Source: Symbiodinium natans (taxonomy: Eukaryota; Sar; Dinophyceae; Suessiales; Symbiodiniaceae). From it: a DNA stretch of 64,000 nucleotides. Under the pieces are notes generated by a model, which saw only the letters and a program-made list of their open reading frames with translations, ran no database searches and had not been told where the DNA came from. Of the stretch, positions 44,974 through 56,469 are shown piece by piece. A program made the translations under genes and the position numbers. The stretch covers positions 144,001-208,000 of the forward strand of contig CAJNDS010002497.1 in NCBI GenBank assembly GCA_905221605.1, in the 5' to 3' direction. How positions within the stretch are numbered: position 1 is the stretch's first letter; each line of letters starts with the position of its first letter.

Positions 44974-45023
44974 AAGAAGGTCCAGCTCCACCAATAGGTC
45001 GGCAGGGTGCTCAGCCGCCACCT
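44974..45023 (-). CDS. Probable exon: VAAEHPADLLVELDLL
   Basis: 50 nt, acceptor CCGCTGCAG, GC donor CTT|GC. Helical repeat-like sequence. Confidence 0.6.
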
Positions 45024-45302
45024 CTGCAGCGGACGTGAGGGCGCGAGGGCAGGGTGGGGAAAGGAGGGTAGGGTTTGGGGTTTAGGGTTTAGGGTTTAGG
45101 GTTTAGGGTTTAGGGTTTAGGGTTTAGGGTTTAGGGTTTAGGGTTTGGGTTTTGGGGTTTGGGGTTTAGGGTTTGGTTGAGGGTTTTGGATGTAATGCAG
45201 TTCCTCCAACTAACCCTACATGTCCCACATATAAACCCATCGGAAGCCCAACAACTTTTTTTCAAAGAAGAAGCCTCCAAAGATCAACCCCAACTCAAGC
45301 TG

Positions 45303-45420
45303 TTGGGGGGTGGGGGCTGAGGAGGGGGGGGGGAGGGGGGGGGGGGGGGGGGGGGGAGGGGGGTGTGGGGGGGGAGGGGGGGGAGGGGGGAGGGGGAGGG
45401 GGGGAGGGGGGGAGGGGCCA
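45303..45420. repeat. G-rich tract
   Basis: About 118 bp almost only G with occasional A, T or C on the plus strand; strong quadruplex potential. Confidence 0.9.
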
Positions 45421-46431
45421 AGACCCAAACCCCAAACCCTTTCAAGGACTGCTAGTATAACAGGGAACATCCCAAGCTTTCAGGGTGTAGTGGCTGGGCC
45501 TAGGTCTAAAGCGCTGTTTCTTTGTTGTTTGCGTCTTTTTTTAATTGCCTTTCTTTGCTGTTCGCGCTTTGAAAAAAGAACCCTAAACCCTCAACTGAGA
45601 AGCAGATGATGAAGTCTTCTTGGCATGCCGTTTCTACGAGACATGTCCTAAGAGCCCAAGACCCCTTAAGTCAGGAATATGCGACAACATTGAGGGCTCC
45701 TTCATATGTATATTACTTCACTAAGGGGTCTTGAAACCTTTGGGGATAAGAATGAGCTCGCAGACCTGTCAGCTATAGCTACACCCCGCCCACGCCAAGA
45801 ACAGGAAAGCGAAGAATGGGGTGAGTTTCAACCTTACGCCCCTCGGGTTTAGGGTTTAGGGTTTAGGGTTTAAGGTTTAGGGTTTACGGTTTAGGGTTTA
45901 GGGTTTAGGGTTTAGGGTTAGGGTTTAGGGTTTCGGGTCAGAAAAAAAAACTGAAGTCCCAAAAAGGCGGCGGCCCACCTTCCCGAGCATGGCCGGAAGT
46001 GCACCAGGCCTTTCTTCAGGTAGCTCTTCTTTCTTGCTCTCAGTTAGTGTGTGTATATATATATATATATATACATGTATATTATGTATGTACACATGTA
46101 TATAACTATGCATATATATATATATATATATACGTATATCATTATATGTGTATATGTGGGGGGACTGGGCTTTTTTCCCAGCCCATCCCCTGAAGGTCTA
46201 GATCGTTTGAATCCTGGCCAACTTGTTTGAGGCTTGTAAGCCCTGAAGACTCAACTATAAGCCCACCCCCTCTCTCCCTCTGCCCTCATCTGCCCTCAAG
46301 CGCAGGACCTATGCCGAAATCACCCTGTCTTTCGGGTTTTGCAGGCTTTTGGGGTGGTCCAGCGCTTCAAGGGGTTTATGGGCTGCCGGGAACGCTAGCC
46401 TTCAAAACTACCACGTAAGCAGTTCTCTCAC

Positions 46432-46480
46432 CAAGCAGACGACGTTGCTGTCTAACTGCAAGCGCGTTGTACATGTCCGC
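46432..46480 (-). CDS. Probable exon: ADMYNALAVRQQRRLL
   Basis: 49 nt, acceptor GCACCCAG, donor G|GTGAGA. Helical, basic. Confidence 0.55.
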
Positions 46481-47234
46481 CTGGGTGCCAGTCAGGGCTT
46501 GGGAGCCGCGCCAGGAGCAAATTTCCCTCTGCGGCAGCAATCCAGACGTCTGGATGCACACCCTCTGCCTAAACCCTAAACCCTAAACCCTAAACCCTAA
46601 ATCCTAAACCCTAAGCCCTCCACACATGAGCAGGTGGGCTGCACTCGCGGCGAGAGTGCTGCTAAGCAAAGGTCCGCAACCTGCCGACAGCACAATCCTG
46701 CCTCGTTCTAGGCCTAGTGCTCGTGGCAGAGTAATCGAAAGCCCCTGAACACTATAATACGGGACCATACCTCGGATCCCTGTAAACAAGGTTCAGGGAC
46801 CATGCTAAAGGCCCATGGCTCCAACCTTAGACATTGCGGTTTAGGGTTAGGGTTTAGGGTTTAGGGTTTAGGGTTTAGGGTTTAGGGTTTAGGGTTTAGG
46901 GTTTAGGGTTTAGGGTTTAGGGTTTAGGGTTTCAAAACCCTAAACCCTAAACCCATAAAACAAAAACCCCGCCATTTAGGGAATGGAGGACTTTTGGCGC
47001 ATTCCGCGGGGGCCACCTTCTGAGGGTGCCTCACAAAGAAGCTCGCGTTTGTCAGATGAGTTTAGGGTTTAGCCCTAAACCCTAAACCCTAAACCCTAAA
47101 CCCTAAACCCTAAACCCTGAACCCTGAACCCTGAACCCTGAACCCTGAACCCTAGACCCTCAACTCTAAACCCTAAACCCTAAACCCAGGGTTTAGGGCT
47201 TAGAGGGTGCAATAAATCCCAAGAAACCCACTCC

Positions 47235-47308
47235 GAGCCTATAGAGGCGCGTCCCAGAGGAAGCGTCGCCGGCCACACAAAGGCCCTCGCCCTGTGTTGC
47301 CAGGCACA
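47235..47308 (-). CDS. Possible exon: TQGEGLCVAGDASSGTRLYR
   Basis: Minus-strand reading of a 100-bp island; resembles a beta-propeller blade (xGLCVAGDASxGTRLYxL). Boundaries not fixed. Confidence 0.35.
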
Positions 47309-48702
47309 TTAGGATAGTGGGTCGGGGTTTAGGGTTTAGGGTTTAAGGCTGAGGGTTTAGGGCTTAGGGTTTCATGCTTCGGGTTTCGGTTTAGGGTTCA
47401 GGGTTTATAGGGTTTAGGGTTTTAAACCCTAAAACGTTTAGGGTTTTGGGCTGAAGGCTCAGGGTCTCTTCAACAAGTAACGTATCTCAGCACTGCATTA
47501 GGGAAGGTCGTCCATGTCGAAGCAAACTCGTCGTGAAAAACGCGATAGGGTTTAGGGTTTGGGGCTTAGGGACCAAGGCCCCCGCGAAATCGAGAAATCC
47601 CGAAGTCCAGGAGTCTTTAACTGATTTGCAATCACCCTAAACCCCGAAAGCCACACTCTTGTACACCCAAATCCCCTCTCAACGGACCCGTGGGCTCCGA
47701 ACTCACTTTAGATGGCCTGCAGCAACACTACAACTCTACAAACAGGGTGTAGGGTGTAGAGCTTCAGGCACACTGCAAAGGCTCATACCTCAAACCTAAA
47801 CCCCTCAAAGCGAGGACCCCTGCAAAACAACAACATCGGAAGCCAATAAGCCCCAGTCCTGCAGTCCCCTAGAAAACAAGGAAAGCCCGAGAAAGCCCCA
47901 GAAAACCCTCGTAGACCCTCAACGTGCTCCGAACCCTAAACCCTAAACCCTAAACCCTAAACCCTAAACCCTAAGCCCTAAACCCTAAGCCCTAAACCCT
48001 AAACCCTAGGCCCTAAATAAACCCTAAACCCTAAACCCTAACTCGACCCGGGCCTTCTTGCGCCCAGCTTCGTGCTTTCCTGCAGTGGAGGAAGGAAGGT
48101 CGCGGGTTTAGCTGGGCCCGCTGGGCTTTGAGCAGTTTAAGCACTTAAGGCCTTGAGGGCTGGAGGGTTTAGGGTTTAGGGTTTCCGGGCTTTAGGGTTT
48201 GAGGGTTTAGGGTCTTAGGTTTAGGGTGTAGTTAGGGTTGAGAGTTTACTTTGAAGGGCTTTAGGGTTGGGGCTGAGGGCAGTGTACGCTTTGTAGGGCT
48301 TTGGGGTTGAGGGCTTCAAAGAACTTGAGGTTTAGGGCCTACTTATCGGCTACTGAAAGGACGTAGGACTTAGGACTTAGGGTTCAGGGTTTGAGGGCAT
48401 TGAAGGGCTTAAGGGCATAGGGCTTTGGGGCTTCAAGGGCTTTAGAGCTTTAAGGTCTTAAGCGTTAGTAGTTGAAGGGTTTAGGTTTTAGGGCTTCGGC
48501 TTAGGGCTTTTAGGAACTTAGGACCTAAACCCTAAACTGAAACCTAAACCCTAAACTTCCTAGGGAAGCATTTGGCTACACAGCAGAACCCACAAAGGGA
48601 CCTCCTAGCCTAGCAGCAAGGTTGCGACGCACATACTTCCCACTTAGATACACGCACCCTTGCACCTCGCAACCCTAAACCCTAATGTTGGACTCGGTTT
48701 AG

Positions 48703-48705
<3 letters not shown>

Positions 48706-48736
<31 letters not shown>
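48706..48736. repeat. Poly-C tract
   Basis: About 31 consecutive C; the longest of roughly 20 C or G homopolymers of 10 or more (others near 3479, 7737, 11164, 19320, 26942, 32539, 35695, 55760). Confidence 0.95.
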
Positions 48737-48738
<2 letters not shown>

Positions 48739-49589
48739 ACAACTTTGGGGTTTTTCGGGGATCCTGAATAACGTGGGCTGGGGTCTGGGACGGGGGCTGG
48801 GGGTAGGGCGGCTGGGGGTCGAGGGTCGAGGGCAAGCCTTGAAGCTTGAGGGTCTAAGCTTTCCAGGCTTTGTAGCTCCCTGGCCAGGGGGGCTACGGAT
48901 TAATTCGGACCACCGAAACAATTTGCTAAAGCGAATCAGGGCAGCTCGTGGGCTACTCCCTTGGGAAATTGTTTGGGGGCCTGTTTCGTAATGAAATTTC
49001 AAAAGGAGTTTAAATAAAGCTGGACACCAACAAATTCCGGAGCTTCTTATTCAAAGCTTTTGTTGTTTTGGCTTCCCGGCCCCCTGCCCTTCGTCCCCGG
49101 CCCGGCAACATCGCATAAGTGAGGACCACCCTAAACAATGGGGGGTTCTGTATAAGATTTTCGGAACATCGCATAATAGCGGTCCCATCCACTAAACCGG
49201 GTGCAACATTAAGCCCTAAACCCTAAGCCCTAAGCCCAAAACCCAAAAAAAACGATGTCCGAGGGTTCAAGGGCTGCAAGGCTTTCGGCTCTTTAGGATA
49301 ATGGGGATGCTCAGGGATTGAAGGGTCTATAAGGTGTAGTGTTTCGGGGGGTTTAGGGGCTTTAGGGGCTTTGGGGCTTTGGGTAAACCCTAAACCCTAA
49401 ACCCGAAACGCTAAACTCTAAACCCTAAACCCCTAACTTAACCAAAAACCCTAAACCCTAAGAACCCGAAGCCCTAAGCCCTAAACCCTGAACCCTAAAC
49501 AATAGGTTTATACGACGCTAACTAGTAGCACAAGCACGCACGCATTTTTTGCAAGGTTGATAAGACGAGTGGGGTTCTGTGTTAATAGT

Positions 49590-49672
49590 CTCCCCACAAA
49601 AGGGACACCAATTATGTACCCTCACGAAAATTTACAAAGGAACCGTATATACACTCACCAATGACAGCAACC
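49590..49672. mobile_element. Repeat element, family 4
   Basis: Contains GTACCCTCACGAAAATTT and ATACACTCACCAATGA. Confidence 0.7.
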
Positions 49673-49679
49673 CCAAGCC

Positions 49680-49838
49680 CTAAACACTGAACCCGACACC
49701 CTACATCCTACACCCTAAACACTGAACCCTACACCCTACACCCTACCCCCTACACCCTACACCCTACACCCTACACCCTACACCCTACACCCTACACCCT
49801 ACACCCTACGCCCTACGCCCTACACCCTACACCCTACA
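49680..49838. repeat. Variant CCCTACA array
   Basis: About 16 units of a single-base telomeric variant. Confidence 0.93.
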
Positions 49839-50033
49839 TACACCCTAAACCCTAAACCCTGAACCCTAAACCCTAAACCCTAAACCCTAAACCCTAAACC
49901 CCAAACCCTTCATACAGGGCTAAACGCTTTGCCTTTGAGCTTCAAGGGATCTGAGGCGTATGACATCTTCGCAAGCACAGGACCAAGCCCACACGTCGTA
50001 AGGCACGGGCGGTAGTGCAGCTTGTAGTAGCCT

Positions 50034-50152
50034 AGGGTTTAGGGTTTAGGGTTTAGGGTTTAGGGCTTAGGGTTTAGGGTTTAGGGTTTAGGGTTTAGGG
50101 TTTAGGGTTTAGGGTTTAGGGTTTAGGGTTTAGGGTTTACGGTTTACGGTTT
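50034..50152. repeat. TTTAGGG array
   Basis: About 16 units. Confidence 0.95.
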
Positions 50153-50482
50153 AGGCTCTGGGCCTAAACTGCATCATGGCAGTACCTTAACTTCCAAAAT
50201 CGCACACCCCTGACAATTGTGATCCCTAAACCCTACATCCCCAAGCCCTAAGCCCTAAACCCTGAACCCTTTAGAACCCTTTAGAACTTTAAACGATTGC
50301 AAGGGGAGAATTCCCTGATGACAGGAAGGATGGTTGCGGCTGAGGGTTTCATTTTTTCCAGTTTGTAGGTTTGGGTATAGGGTGTAGGTTTAGGGCTTGT
50401 GGTTTGTGTTTAGGCTTTAGGGATTCAATTGAGGGTTTATGGCTTAGGGTTGAGGGCTTAGGTTATAGGGTCCTTACGGGAG

Positions 50483-50580
50483 TTCAAGGGGGGTAGGTAC
50501 CCAAAGTTCCTAATACTCCTCACTACTCCCTAAGGCTCCCTAAGCTTCCTAAGGTTCCTAGGTACCTGCCCCCCTTCGAC
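50483..50580. mobile_element. Inverted-repeat element with internal tandem CCTAAGG
   Basis: TCAAGGGGGGTAGGTACC paired with GGTACCTGCCCCCCTTCGA. Confidence 0.75.
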
Positions 50581-51028
50581 CCCCCTTCCTGAACAACCCC
50601 ATAATTAGTGTGTAGGGCGAGCTGCGGTAGTTGATGTCTTGGGCCGGCCAGTGCCACTGGTTGTCTCGTCCTGCTGCACATGTCAGGGTCAGTCCCACAA
50701 GCGCGGAGGTTCCGAAACCCCCCCCGTAAGCCCTAGACCCTGGACCCTATATAAACCTAAACCCTAAACCCTAAACCCTAAACCCTAAACCCTAAACCGT
50801 TCCCCTTAATCTGCTCCAAATATGGCCCCAAGAATGCCATCTGAGGGTCCCCAGACCCAAGGCTACAACCTTGGGGCTCCAAGGCAACCCCAAACCCTAC
50901 ACCCTGAACCCTAAACCCTAAACCCTAAACCCTGAACCCTAAACCCTAAACCCTAAACCCTAAACCCTAAACCCTAGACCCTAAACCCGTCTTAATCCCT
51001 TGACTCAACCCCCTAACCCGGGGCGGAC

Positions 51029-51089
51029 CTATGATGGGAATGCCGGCGGCCACAGCATCGGGATGCGAGTGCAGAGTCTGCTTCAGTGC
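51029..51089 (-). CDS. Probable exon: ALKQTLHSHPDAVAAGIPII
   Basis: 61 nt, acceptor CGCCTGAG, donor G|GTCCGC. Confidence 0.55.
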
Positions 51090-52048
51090 CTCAGGCGTTC
51101 AGGGTTGACAGTTGAGGGCCTAGGGGTTTGGGGTTTAGGGCTAGGGTTTAGGGTTTAGGGTTTAGGGTTTAGGGTCGGGTTTATAGGGTTGAGGGTTTAG
51201 GGTTTAGGGTTTAGGGAAAAGACCCTAATACCTAAACCCTAAGCGCTGTTGTTTGACAAGGGTTATTGTGCTGTTCGGGAGGCGCCCCAAATCCTGACAC
51301 GACTTGGCCTGGTGAAAGGTTCGGGGTTGCGGATTGGGTTGTTGGGCTCAGGGTACTTACAACCCCAATGAGACCTGCACTTCTACACCTGCTAAGTCCT
51401 CTAAGCAAGCTATAAGTAGCCTTATAAGAAAACCCTACCCCTAAACCCTAAACCCTAAACCCAAAACCCTAAACCCTAAACCCTAAACGAAGTGGGTTGT
51501 TGGGTTAAGGGTTCTGGGGCTTGGGGCTTGTGGAGTGCAGCTGTTGGGCACTGGGTGGAGATGCTGTAGATTTTCGAGCAGCTCCGCGAATGCTTCCCAG
51601 ACCCCATTGTATCTCAACTTTGGGGTATAGGGTTTAGGGTTTAGGGTTTAGGGTTTAGGGTTTAGGGTTTAGGGATGTGGAGATGCAGCTGCATTGTCAG
51701 GGTATTATTGTTGAATCCTGATTCGCGCACTCCCTGAAATTGTCACAGTTTCTTCGAAGTTTCGGGAAATATGCTTGTGCCCGGAGTCCCGGAGTTGTGT
51801 TCAGTTCTTTGGGATGCCAAAGTTGCCGGGAGGAATCGAAAACACCCTAAACCACAACCCTGAATGTAGTGGGGGGTTGACGGCATTCATCAGGAGATGT
51901 TACAGGGCAGCTAAACCCCTGTGAACCCTAAACCCTACCCCTAAACTCTGACCCCTAAACCCTAAAACTTTAGGCCCCGCGCGAGGATCGTGGATTCCGC
52001 AGGGAAGGCGCGTGTGGCGTCCCAGAGAAATGGGCTGAGGAGAAGCAC

Positions 52049-52141
52049 CTCGGCAAAATGGCGGGCCACTGTTTTGTGGCACAGACTTCCGATTTCAAAG
52101 GGGACCCTCAAATCAATTTCCTGGCACCACGAGCTTCCGCC
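52049..52141 (-). CDS. Probable exon: SSWCQEIDLRVPFEIGSLCH
   Basis: 93 nt = 31 codons, acceptor GGGATGAG, donor GAG|GTGCTT; the frame stays open beyond the donor (EVLLLSPFLWDATRAFP), so the exon may be longer, to about 51975. Unassigned enzyme-like sequence. Confidence 0.55.
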
Positions 52142-52822
52142 CTCATCCCGAATGACAATTCTTCAGCCCCCTAAACCCTAAACCCTAAACCCTAAAACCT
52201 AAACCCTAAACCCTAATTGCTTGACTTGCAAATCTGCGCAAGCTCCGCCTCCCAAACGCCGGCCCCAAGCCACAAACCCCAACACCCTCTGAGGTCAAGC
52301 GAGCGATTAGGCTTTGCACCTCCAGACCCGAAACCCGAAACCCGAAACCCTAAACCCAAACCCTAAGCCCCACACCCCGAAGCCCGTAAGCACTCCAAAT
52401 CCTGAAACCCCCCTGCTGATCTCCCTCATTCCCTACGTCCCAGCGTAACCTACGACAAAGACAGGGCGCCCTTTTGGCTTAAGAGCTAAGGGCTAAGCCC
52501 CACAAGAGGGGAATCAGCACCGGCTCCAAAGAAACCGCGACACAATCTGCAAAAGTTACAAGGCCCTCAAGCCAAGACCCCAAACAACAAAACCTGAATC
52601 CTGTTCCTAACCCTATATACACCCTAAACCCTAAACCCTAAACCCTAAACCTTAAACCCTAAACCCTAAACCTTAAACCCTAAACCCTAAACCTTAAACC
52701 CTCTCCTAAGCCCCCCGGCCCAGGCGTCTTGAGGCACCTTTGGCCCAACTTCCCTCAGAGCAGTAGCCTCATGGCTTGAAGTTTAGGGCTTGTAGTTTCG
52801 GGTTTAGGCTTTAGGGCTAGGG

Positions 52823-52829
52823 TTTAGGT

Positions 52830-52910
<81 letters not shown>

Positions 52911-52915
52911 GGTTT
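52823..52915. repeat. Variant TTGAGGG array
   Basis: About 13 perfect variant heptamers. Confidence 0.94.
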
Positions 52916-53811
52916 ATGGCTTAGGGGTTAGTGAGGGTTTAGGGCTTAGGGGTGAGAACTCCATAGGGTGCCACAGGTTCAATAGATTTGTTTTACGGGG
53001 AGGAAGTGAATGGGATTTAGGGTCTAGGTTTGGGTTCGAAGCGTTTCTTTCAAGGCTGACAAGCGGTAGGGCTTGGAGTGCTTTTTGGCGAGCATCATCA
53101 TCTCATTCAAGGGCCTGGAGGGTTGGTGGGCTGATATGTCGTGCAGGTGAAACCCTAAACCCTAAACCCTAAACCCTGAACCCTAAACCCTAAACCCTAA
53201 ACCCTAAACCCTAAACCCTAAACCCTAAACCCCGTTAGAGTCTGGGCTTGTTGATGGAGCAGTGGACCAGGGCCTCGGGAATTGTTAGGGTTTCTCATGG
53301 CAAAGGCAGGTGGCCTATTCGTATTTCTAGCTCTACAGGGGATTCTAGGGTGCTTCGGTTGGTGATTCTTCAGGCTCCCTGAACCCTAAACATCCCTAAG
53401 CCCTAAACCCTAAACATCCCTAGCCCTAAACCCTTATAAACCCTAAACCCTAAACCCTAAACCCTAAACCCTAAACCCTAACATCCCTAAGCCCTAAACC
53501 CTCAAAAGCATCAAGGCTGGGGGGCACACACATCGCGCCACAGGCCGCGGGCTGAAGGCATAGGCGCAAGGCCTCAAAAAACACGCCTACACTGCCCCGC
53601 GGGAAATTCCGAAAAGCTTTAAAGCCTCAGGCCCCCTGAACTCTGTAGTCCCTAAACCCTAAACCCTAAACCCTAAACTCTAAACCCTAAACCCCTAAAC
53701 CCCTAAACCCTAAACCTAAGTTTACAAACCCTGAACCCTGAACCCTTGCCGGCTTTTCCCACAGTCCGACCCAAGAAGAAGTTGCTGCCGAAATGCCCTT
53801 GCAGCCCTTAC

Positions 53812-53965
53812 TTGGAAGCCCAATAACCATGTCACAATAAGGGTTTAGGGTTAGTAGCCCAGTAGTAACCTTATTCAAAGAAGGGTACCCCTTGTTTGGG
53901 TTGGTTACTTTATAAGGGAACCTTGAACCAAAAAAGGGAAAAAAGGGCTCCACGGGGCTACGAAG
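53812..53965. mobile_element. Inverted-repeat element, family 1, at LicD 3' end
   Basis: Ends TTGGAAGCCCAATAACC and GGGGCTACGAAG; it also contains an internal TTTAGGG-bearing insertion with a second AGTAGCCCAGTAGTAACC end. Confidence 0.75.
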
Positions 53966-55404
53966 CTAAAAGCCCCTGTCTCGCTCAAGCTTGCAACGCG
54001 GTTTTCCGGTGCCCAGCAGCTAGTCATGTACGGAGTCATGGACATGTAGCCTTGACTGTCCAACTCCAGCGCGCGAGATCGCAAGATGTCCACGTCCTCT
54101 TGCGTCAGTCCGTCGGATAGCCATTCGTCCTTGTCACTCTGCCAGCGATCTCGCTGCAGTCGCTGCGCCACGTCCGGAAGCGCGATGCAGGTAACGTTGG
54201 CCGTACTCGGCAGTGATGCTTTGAGTGCTTCGAGTGGCCTCCGGGGACAGGGCACCGAAATCGCGCCCGCTTTGCAGCGGCCCAGTGGGCGGATGGCAGC
54301 CGCGCGCAGCTTTCCACGGCTCTGGTGGAAGGTTCCCTCGTGAGGAAACCAGCATCCTGAGCCCAGGTTGTGTGGCAAACAGTATTTCTGCGCATACACA
54401 ATCGAGCCCTCCGTGATGTATGTGGCTATGTCGAGGGACACATCAGGATTCTTTCTGCTGCACATCAAGACATCGGAGTATGCAAGATGGTCTGTCACCG
54501 CTTTGTAGGACTGCTTGGTTGCGCTCGTCGAATACCACTCTAGGCAACTGTGCCAGCCTCGTTCCGCCATCCTCCTCACCACAGAGTCCCGGATCATGGG
54601 CCAGTGCTGGCGGGACGGCAGTGCTAGCATGACATCTACATCATGATCCACCACATCGACTTTGCCTTTCGACAGCAGCCCACTCCGCCTTCCATGCCGC
54701 AACAAAGAGATGAGTGTCCCACGCGTAGGCCACCATTCAAGGTTAAGGGACTCAAACACAGCCGACACATCTGCTAATGCGGCCTCGTGCTGTTCGTCTG
54801 TGATCGTGGGCTCACGATTCCATGAATCGGCCCACTGCTCGGTCTCTTTCGCAAGACGGAGGAGGCGTTGCCCGATGGCCGTGTGCGTCTGCAGAGCCTT
54901 CTCTACAGGCCACCAGCGGATGTCGATGAGGGGACAGGTTGGAAGAGCCTGCTTCAGCACGCGCTCCTGCTGACGCATGTGATGAAAGACCGTCGTGAAA
55001 CCGTCCTGAGTAAAAGCACCCTCAAGACTCTGTGCAAAGCGAGCGTGGCGCCACGCGCAGGCCACGGCAACGGCACAGGGGCAGGCATATGGGAGCAAGC
55101 GACTTCGATGGTCAAAGGTCTCCTTGGCCAGGTAGGTCAAGTAGTTCGTGCCATCAATGTCCAAATCCATCTTCCCGTAGCCCCTTCTTGCCAAAGTCAT
55201 AAGTCCCGTCAAGTTCAGGCGAAGATGTCTTGCAATGGAAGAGCAGGTAGCAGAAAGCCGCGCGTGAGCAGCTAGGGGGAGCAAGAGGCGCAGCACGACA
55301 GCCCAGAGGACAAGCATCGTCAAGAACTGCAGCAATGGCACCCGATTTACAGCAACGCTCGAGTGCACCTGCAACCGTCTGCTTGCGGGGCATGTCCGAC
55401 GCAA
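53905..55404 (-). CDS. LicD/fukutin-type nucleotidyltransferase-fold protein, membrane-anchored
   Basis: 499-codon open frame, intronless. Residues 22-46 form a single membrane segment after a basic N-terminus, the layout of a type II Golgi/ER protein. The core WWPTRGTLISLLRHGRR (224-240) followed by VDVVDHDVDVML (249-260) resembles the GTLLGxxRHxx...DDDxD pattern of the LicD/fukutin family, which transfers phosphocholine or phospho-sugars onto glycans; the acidic DHDVD would bind metal. The substrate is unknown. The C-terminal 30 or so residues read into an inverted-repeat element (53812-53965); splicing at TTC|GTAGCC to an AG at its far end would give an immediate stop after GAFSF, so the true end may be there. 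Intronless structure among fragmented neighbours suggests retroposition. Confidence 0.8.
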   Translation of the reverse strand: MRRTCPASRRLQVHSSVAVNRVPLLQFLTMLVLWAVVLRLLLPLAAHARLSATCSSIARHLRLNLTGLMTLARRGYGKMDLDIDGTNYLTYLAKETFDHRSRLLPYACPCAVAVACAWRHARFAQSLEGAFTQDGFTTVFHHMRQQERVLKQALPTCPLIDIRWWPVEKALQTHTAIGQRLLRLAKETEQWADSWNREPTITDEQHEAALADVSAVFESLNLEWWPTRGTLISLLRHGRRSGLLSKGKVDVVDHDVDVMLALPSRQHWPMIRDSVVRRMAERGWHSCLEWYSTSATKQSYKAVTDHLAYSDVLMCSRKNPDVSLDIATYITEGSIVYAQKYCLPHNLGSGCWFPHEGTFHQSRGKLRAAAIRPLGRCKAGAISVPCPRRPLEALKASLPSTANVTCIALPDVAQRLQRDRWQSDKDEWLSDGLTQEDVDILRSRALELDSQGYMSMTPYMTSCWAPENRVASLSETGAFSFVAPWSPFFPFLVQGSLIK

Positions 55405-56113
55405 CGCCCCATCAGCATATCAGCTACCTGCACTCATAACCCCACCCTTAAGACCTGAAAAACTTGTTACCTTACTGTGTGTCAAGAAACAAACGGGATT
55501 CTAAAAGTTGCCTGCCCCCTAAACCCTAACCCCTAAACCCTAAACCCCGAAACCCTAAAACCCCTAAACCCCTAAACCCCCTAAACCCCTAGACCCCTAA
55601 ACCCCTAGACCCCTAAACCCTAAACCCTAAACCCCCACGTCTTGCTAACCCTTGGGGCCCAAAAAAACCTTTCTCGAACCAGGGAGGCCGCTCCATGTGA
55701 GGACTCGAGATCCCTCCCAAGGCATCCAACAAGTCGTAACCCAAGTTCTAAACGGTACCCACCCCCCCCCCCCCCCAAAACAAAAAAAAACAAGAAACCC
55801 TAAAACAAAAACGGAAAACCCTCAAACCCCTAAAAAAAACCCAAAAAACCCTAAAAAAACCCAAAAAAAAGAGCCCCAAAACAAAACCTCCAAAACTTCT
55901 TGGGAGCCGAAGTTTCAGCCTCCCCGATGTGAGCCTGAGCCCATGATACGTTCGTGTGCCGGCCGTCTCCTGGGACTCCTCCCTAAGATCTTAAGGGTTT
56001 AGGGTTTAGGGCTTAGGGATGTTTGGGTTTAGGGTTTAGGGTTTTTAGGGTTTAGGGTTTAGGGTTTAGGGTTTAGGGTTTAGGGTGTAGGGTGTAGGGT
56101 TTAGGGTTTAAGT

Positions 56114-56212
56114 TTGGGATGTTCCCGAATATATTAGCAGTCCTTAGTAGGAATTCTAGTAGGGGGTACCATAATCTGTTAAGGACTGTTAGTATAAGGG
56201 GGAACATCCCAA
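56114..56212. mobile_element. Inverted-repeat element, family 2
   Basis: TTGGGATGTTCCCG to GGGGAACATCCCAA. Confidence 0.88.
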
Positions 56213-56376
56213 TCTTAAATGTTTCTAACCAGGACCAGAACCCCTGTTCAAGAGCGGTCTAGACATGACATAGGGCTTGAAGTCATGATCGACTAGCCGC
56301 AAAACCTCGAAAACCCTGAACCCCACCACAGATAACCCCGAATCCCTAAGCCCTAAGCCCTAAGTCCTAAGTCCTA

Positions 56377-56469
56377 AGTCCCAAACCCTAAACCCTAAAC
56401 CCTAAACCCTAAACCCTAAACCCTAAACCCTAAACCCTAAACCCTAAACCCTAAACCCTAAACCCTAAC
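56377..56469. repeat. CCCTAAA array
   Basis: About 13 units; inverse array starts at 56571. Confidence 0.95.

Larger units (their letters stand above)
35040..53800 (-). other. Exon-island territory, gene boundaries unresolved
   Basis: Between arrays many 60-150-bp islands read plausibly on the minus strand with AG and GT/GC edges. Besides those listed singly: 36540-36610 (KSFSSLLRRVSRQMWK), 38200-38260, 40390-40480, 42420-42520 (LLDQFQASLLEGEFELREP), 42905-42960 (SYIIRREALRLNNRQ), 43080-43150, 46960-47050, 49970-50035 (GYYKLHYRPCL), 50810-50890 (GDPQMAFLGPYLEQIKG), 51260-51325, 51520-51610 (GVWEAFAELLENLQHL), 52270-52320, 53050-53140 (MMMLAKKHSKPYRL) and 53545-53610. I could not chain them into proteins. 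Intervening stretches over 300 bp hold telomere-like repeats. Confidence 0.5.

Noticed and set aside
45173-45470. Gly-rich (plus) or Pro-rich (minus) open frames
   Set aside because: They are translations of a G homopolymer tract.
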